Source: a virus
Reading direction: 5' to 3' (one strand)
IMG/VR virus record: IMGVR_UViG_3300009553_000804
Location: 1 to 50,427 of that record
Length of the DNA: 50,427 nucleotides
The notes below the pieces were generated by a model. The model saw only the letters and a program-made list of their open reading frames with translations. It had not been told where the DNA came from and made no database searches. Positions 45,940 through 50,427 of this stretch are shown here, in pieces (the stretch's first letter is position 1; each line of letters starts with the position of its first letter). A program made the position numbers and the translations under genes.

Positions 45940-47115
45940 ATGAAACCGTTTCGGAAGGCGGGCGCCAAGACATGGCAAGTGCGCCTCTACGGCGCCGATG
46001 GCAAGCCGGTGGACCGTTCCACCGAGACGCGCGACAAAGGGAGCGCTAACGCTGTTGCGCGCACCGTGGAGAAGGTGCGCGAGCAGCTCAAGTATCGTGA
46101 GCTCTACACCGCGATGGCGGAAAAGCGCCTCTCCCCCTTGGAGGTGTGGGAGGCGGATACGCGAGACACACTCGCGGAGCTCCTCGCCTCACTCTCGGAT
46201 GTGAACGTGGAGCCGCTCGTGGACGAGTGGCGGCGGCGACTCACGATGGGAGAGGGCGATGAAGAGCGACGGAAGAAAGTGGCACCCACCACCGCGAAGG
46301 GCTACCTCAGCTCGGTGAGGCTTCTTATTCCCGAGGGTGAGCCGTTCCCGAGCTCGCGCCTTACCACGGACTACATCCAAGAGTGGTTGGATGGCATGGA
46401 GGAAGACGAGCCCAACACCGTTCGCAATCGCGCTATCGGCGCGCATCGGTTCATCTCATGGCTCGTGCGTCCCAAGCGCATCCTCGCGACGGACCCTTTC
46501 CACGCCGTGGAGGCGCCCTCACCCGGGAAGCCGCGCGACCATCACATCGAGACCGATGAGGCCATCGCGCTCGCGGAGGCGCAACCCGGATCATACCGGA
46601 ACTTTTCCGCGCTCCTGCCGGGGAGCGGGATCGAGGTGAGCACGGCGCTTACCATCACGGTGCGCGATGTGTTCCGGGATACACGAGAAATTCGCGCGCG
46701 GGGAACCAAGACGCAAACCCCGCGGGACCGCGTGGTGCGCGTGACGGATTGGGCGTGGCCGTATGTGGAAGCGCAGCTCCGCCGCCGCCTCCCCGGGGCG
46801 CGCCTCTTCGATGACATCCCGGACCGCTTCCGCGCGCTCACGGCGCACAACGCCGCAGTGGAGAAGCTCGTGGGCACCTACCCCATCCTTCGCGGCTACA
46901 CGATGCGCGATGCTCGCCACACGTGGGCGGTGCGCGCAGTGCGCTCGGGGTGGCCCATCGAGGCGGTGGCCCGACAGCTCGGCCACGTCAACGGCATCCT
47001 CGCGCTCAAGGTCTACGGGCGATTCATCCCGCAAAGTCAGGAACGCGACCGATGGGAGGGTATGTCCACCAAGCGAGACGCCGAGCGAAAAGCGGCTAGA
47101 AAGACAGAGCGGTGA
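45940..47115 (+). CDS. int: Tyrosine integrase
   Basis: A 391-residue site-specific recombinase with a strong AGGAGGAAGG ribosome site. An arm-binding and core-binding N-terminal half is followed by the catalytic domain: Lys257 (RGTKTQ), Arg326 in RDARHTW, His349 in LGH and nucleophile Tyr359 (KVYGRF). The expected first Arg (usual GLRxSE) is Glu232 (SGIEVSTAL), and the HxxR box is RxxR. It ends 51 bases before attR. Confidence 0.92.
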   Translation: MKPFRKAGAKTWQVRLYGADGKPVDRSTETRDKGSANAVARTVEKVREQLKYRELYTAMAEKRLSPLEVWEADTRDTLAELLASLSDVNVEPLVDEWRRRLTMGEGDEERRKKVAPTTAKGYLSSVRLLIPEGEPFPSSRLTTDYIQEWLDGMEEDEPNTVRNRAIGAHRFISWLVRPKRILATDPFHAVEAPSPGKPRDHHIETDEAIALAEAQPGSYRNFSALLPGSGIEVSTALTITVRDVFRDTREIRARGTKTQTPRDRVVRVTDWAWPYVEAQLRRRLPGARLFDDIPDRFRALTAHNAAVEKLVGTYPILRGYTMRDARHTWAVRAVRSGWPIEAVARQLGHVNGILALKVYGRFIPQSQERDRWEGMSTKRDAERKAARKTER

Positions 47116-47130
47116 CCACTTCCGTGACCA
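47112..47130 (+). repeat. Right integrase arm-type repeat pair
   Basis: Two GTGACCA copies 12 bp apart, 18/19 identical to 3576-3594. The unit starts within the last codons of int and lies 36 bases from the attR core. It also forms part of a 7-bp hairpin AGCGGTG/CACCGCT (47108-47135). Confidence 0.65.
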
Positions 47131-47166
47131 CCGCTCAAGTATTACATGAGGTGAAGCGAGCTAAGT

Positions 47167-47222
47167 ACGGACAGGGTGAGATTCGAACTCACGAAACGGT
47201 TGCCCGTTCTCCGGTTTTCGAG
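47167..47222. other. attR core
   Basis: The 56-bp phage-supplied copy of the 3' half of tRNA-Ser(CGA), identical to 3414-3469. It completes the tRNA gene, so integration does not destroy it. Confidence 0.92.
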
Positions 47223-47254
47223 ACCGGTGCCTTCAGCCACTCGGCCACCTGTCC
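47168..47254 (-). tRNA. tRNA-Ser(CGA), reconstituted by the prophage
   Basis: 87-nt class II tRNA. Acceptor GGACAGG/CCTGTCC, discriminator G, D arm GGCCGAGTGGCTGAAGG, long variable arm, T loop TTCGAAT. Anticodon CGA is encoded by TCG at 47218-47220. Its 3' half is phage DNA and its 5' half host DNA. It lies downstream of clpB and tadA on the same strand. Confidence 0.95.
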
Positions 47255-47269
47255 AGGCAGCCGTAAAAA

Positions 47270-47683
47270 CTATTGGTCCGCGAGAGTCGAGTCAACGGAA
47301 GTCGCCCGCCGCGTCGAGAACATTTCGCGCAAGAGCGCGCCGCACTGCTCGGCGCACACGCCACCCCGCACCTGCGGCCGGTGATTGAGCGCAGGATGTC
47401 GCAGCAAATCCTCCACCGATCCCGCCATCCCCGCCTTGTCGTCCCACGCGCCGAACACCACGCCCTTCACGCGCGCGAGCACGCTCGCTCCCGCGCACAT
47501 CGCGCACGGCTCGAGCGTCACGTAGAGCACGCAGTCGGTGAGGCGCCACGTGCCAAGCGCTGCCGCAGCCTCGCGAAGCGCGAGCACCTCGGCGTGCGCA
47601 GTTGGATCCTGATCGCGCACTGTTCTATTACCGGTGCGCGCGATCGCCACGCCCTCGCGCACGACGATCGCGCCGACGGGCAC
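47270..47683 (-). CDS. tadA: tRNA-specific adenosine deaminase TadA
   Basis: Host enzyme that converts adenosine 34 of tRNA-Arg(ACG) to inosine. Zinc site: HAEVLAL (His-Ala-Glu) and PCAMCAGA (PCxxC). The given GTG start yields 137 residues, but upstream codons in frame continue the family N-terminus (ERWIAEALVVAREAASAGEVPVGA). The real start is probably the CTG at 47767 that overlaps the clpB stop, for about 165 residues. Likely cotranscribed with clpB. Confidence 0.88.
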   Translation of the reverse strand: MPVGAIVVREGVAIARTGNRTVRDQDPTAHAEVLALREAAAALGTWRLTDCVLYVTLEPCAMCAGASVLARVKGVVFGAWDDKAGMAGSVEDLLRHPALNHRPQVRGGVCAEQCGALLREMFSTRRATSVDSTLADQ

Positions 47684-47763
47684 CTCACCGGCGCTCGCCG
47701 CTTCGCGCGCGACGACGAGCGCCTCCGCGATCCAGCGCTCGTCGTCGGCCAGGCTCGGAGCGC

Positions 47764-50427
<2,664 letters not shown>

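Larger units (their letters stand above)
3414..47222. mobile_element. Complete siphovirus-like prophage, about 43.75 kb, in tRNA-Ser(CGA)
   Basis: The element is bounded by 56-bp perfect direct repeats, with a tyrosine integrase next to the right repeat. It contains repressor, replication, packaging, head, tail, lysis and recombination genes in normal order, and none is visibly broken. Nearly all genes run rightward. The exceptions are the repressor and the 16.9-22.3 kb island. The capsid (SU10/DUF5309-like), tail tube, tape measure and G/GT chaperones indicate a long non-contractile tail; no sheath gene was seen. The tape measure of 593 residues would predict a tail near 90 nm by the usual 1.5 angstrom per residue rule. 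Confidence 0.95.

Noticed and set aside
3414-47222. Possibility of a defective prophage remnant
   Set aside because: No frameshifts or missing modules were seen apart from the programmed frameshift; att sites, integrase, repressor, packaging, structure and lysis genes are present.

Overview
The window is a complete temperate siphovirus-like prophage of about 43.75 kb inside a GC-rich bacterial chromosome. Host DNA lies on both sides. On the left are an S8-family secreted protease gene and a tRNA-Ser(GGA). On the right are a tRNA-Ser(CGA), tadA and clpB. The style of the host lipoprotein, the ClpB sequence and the base composition suggest Gemmatimonadota, but this is an inference and nothing in the window proves it.

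The prophage entered the 3' half of the tRNA-Ser(CGA) gene. A 56-bp direct repeat marks its ends (3414-3469 and 47167-47222). The integrase-proximal copy rebuilds an intact tRNA, and the other copy is the displaced original 3' half. Integrase, an excisionase-like protein and four copies of a GTGACCA arm-type repeat sit next to the two ends.

Layout from left to right: (1) 3.7-10.1 kb, rightward early genes: DNA-binding protein, DUF1376 protein, cytosine-methylase-like protein, DnaB helicase, VRR-NUC nuclease, MazG-like protein and small proteins. (2) 10.2-16.9 kb, packaging and head: structured RNA or cos-like region, terS, terL, portal, an N4/N6 DNA methylase, and a MuF head protein fused to a zincin-type metallopeptidase domain. 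(3) 16.9-22.3 kb, a leftward island inside the head module: Mom/XF1762-like GNAT protein, zinc-ribbon membrane protein, lipoprotein, SprT-like protease, Gp157-like protein and small proteins, with several promoters of its own. (4) 22.6-37.4 kb, rightward scaffold, major capsid, fibre-like protein, connectors, tail tube, frameshifted tail chaperones, tape measure, distal tail protein and hub. (5) 37.6-39.2 kb, lysis: holins, M15-type endolysin and spanin-like protein. (6) 39.3-41.7 kb, DUF4406 protein, metallophosphoesterase and a small protein. (7) 41.7-47.1 kb, leftward repressor, operator-promoter, Sak4-like ATPase, SSB, zinc-finger proteins, excisionase and integrase.

The most interesting signals are in control DNA. 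A 15-bp palindrome close to GACAAT-N3-ATTGTC recurs at five separated intergenic sites. It is usually joined to a GGGGCTT-type hairpin that runs into a TTGNNN-N17-TATNNT promoter. This looks like a dispersed operator/terminator/promoter network run by the repressor at 41664-42101. Other notable items are eight TAAC-type boxes phased at 11-12 bp, a wobble-paired long hairpin before terS, a textbook A_AAA_AAC frameshift site, a C(UUCG)G hairpin after the capsid gene, the MuF-metallopeptidase fusion, and an integrase with Glu where the first catalytic Arg is expected. All structural modules look intact, so the element may be inducible.
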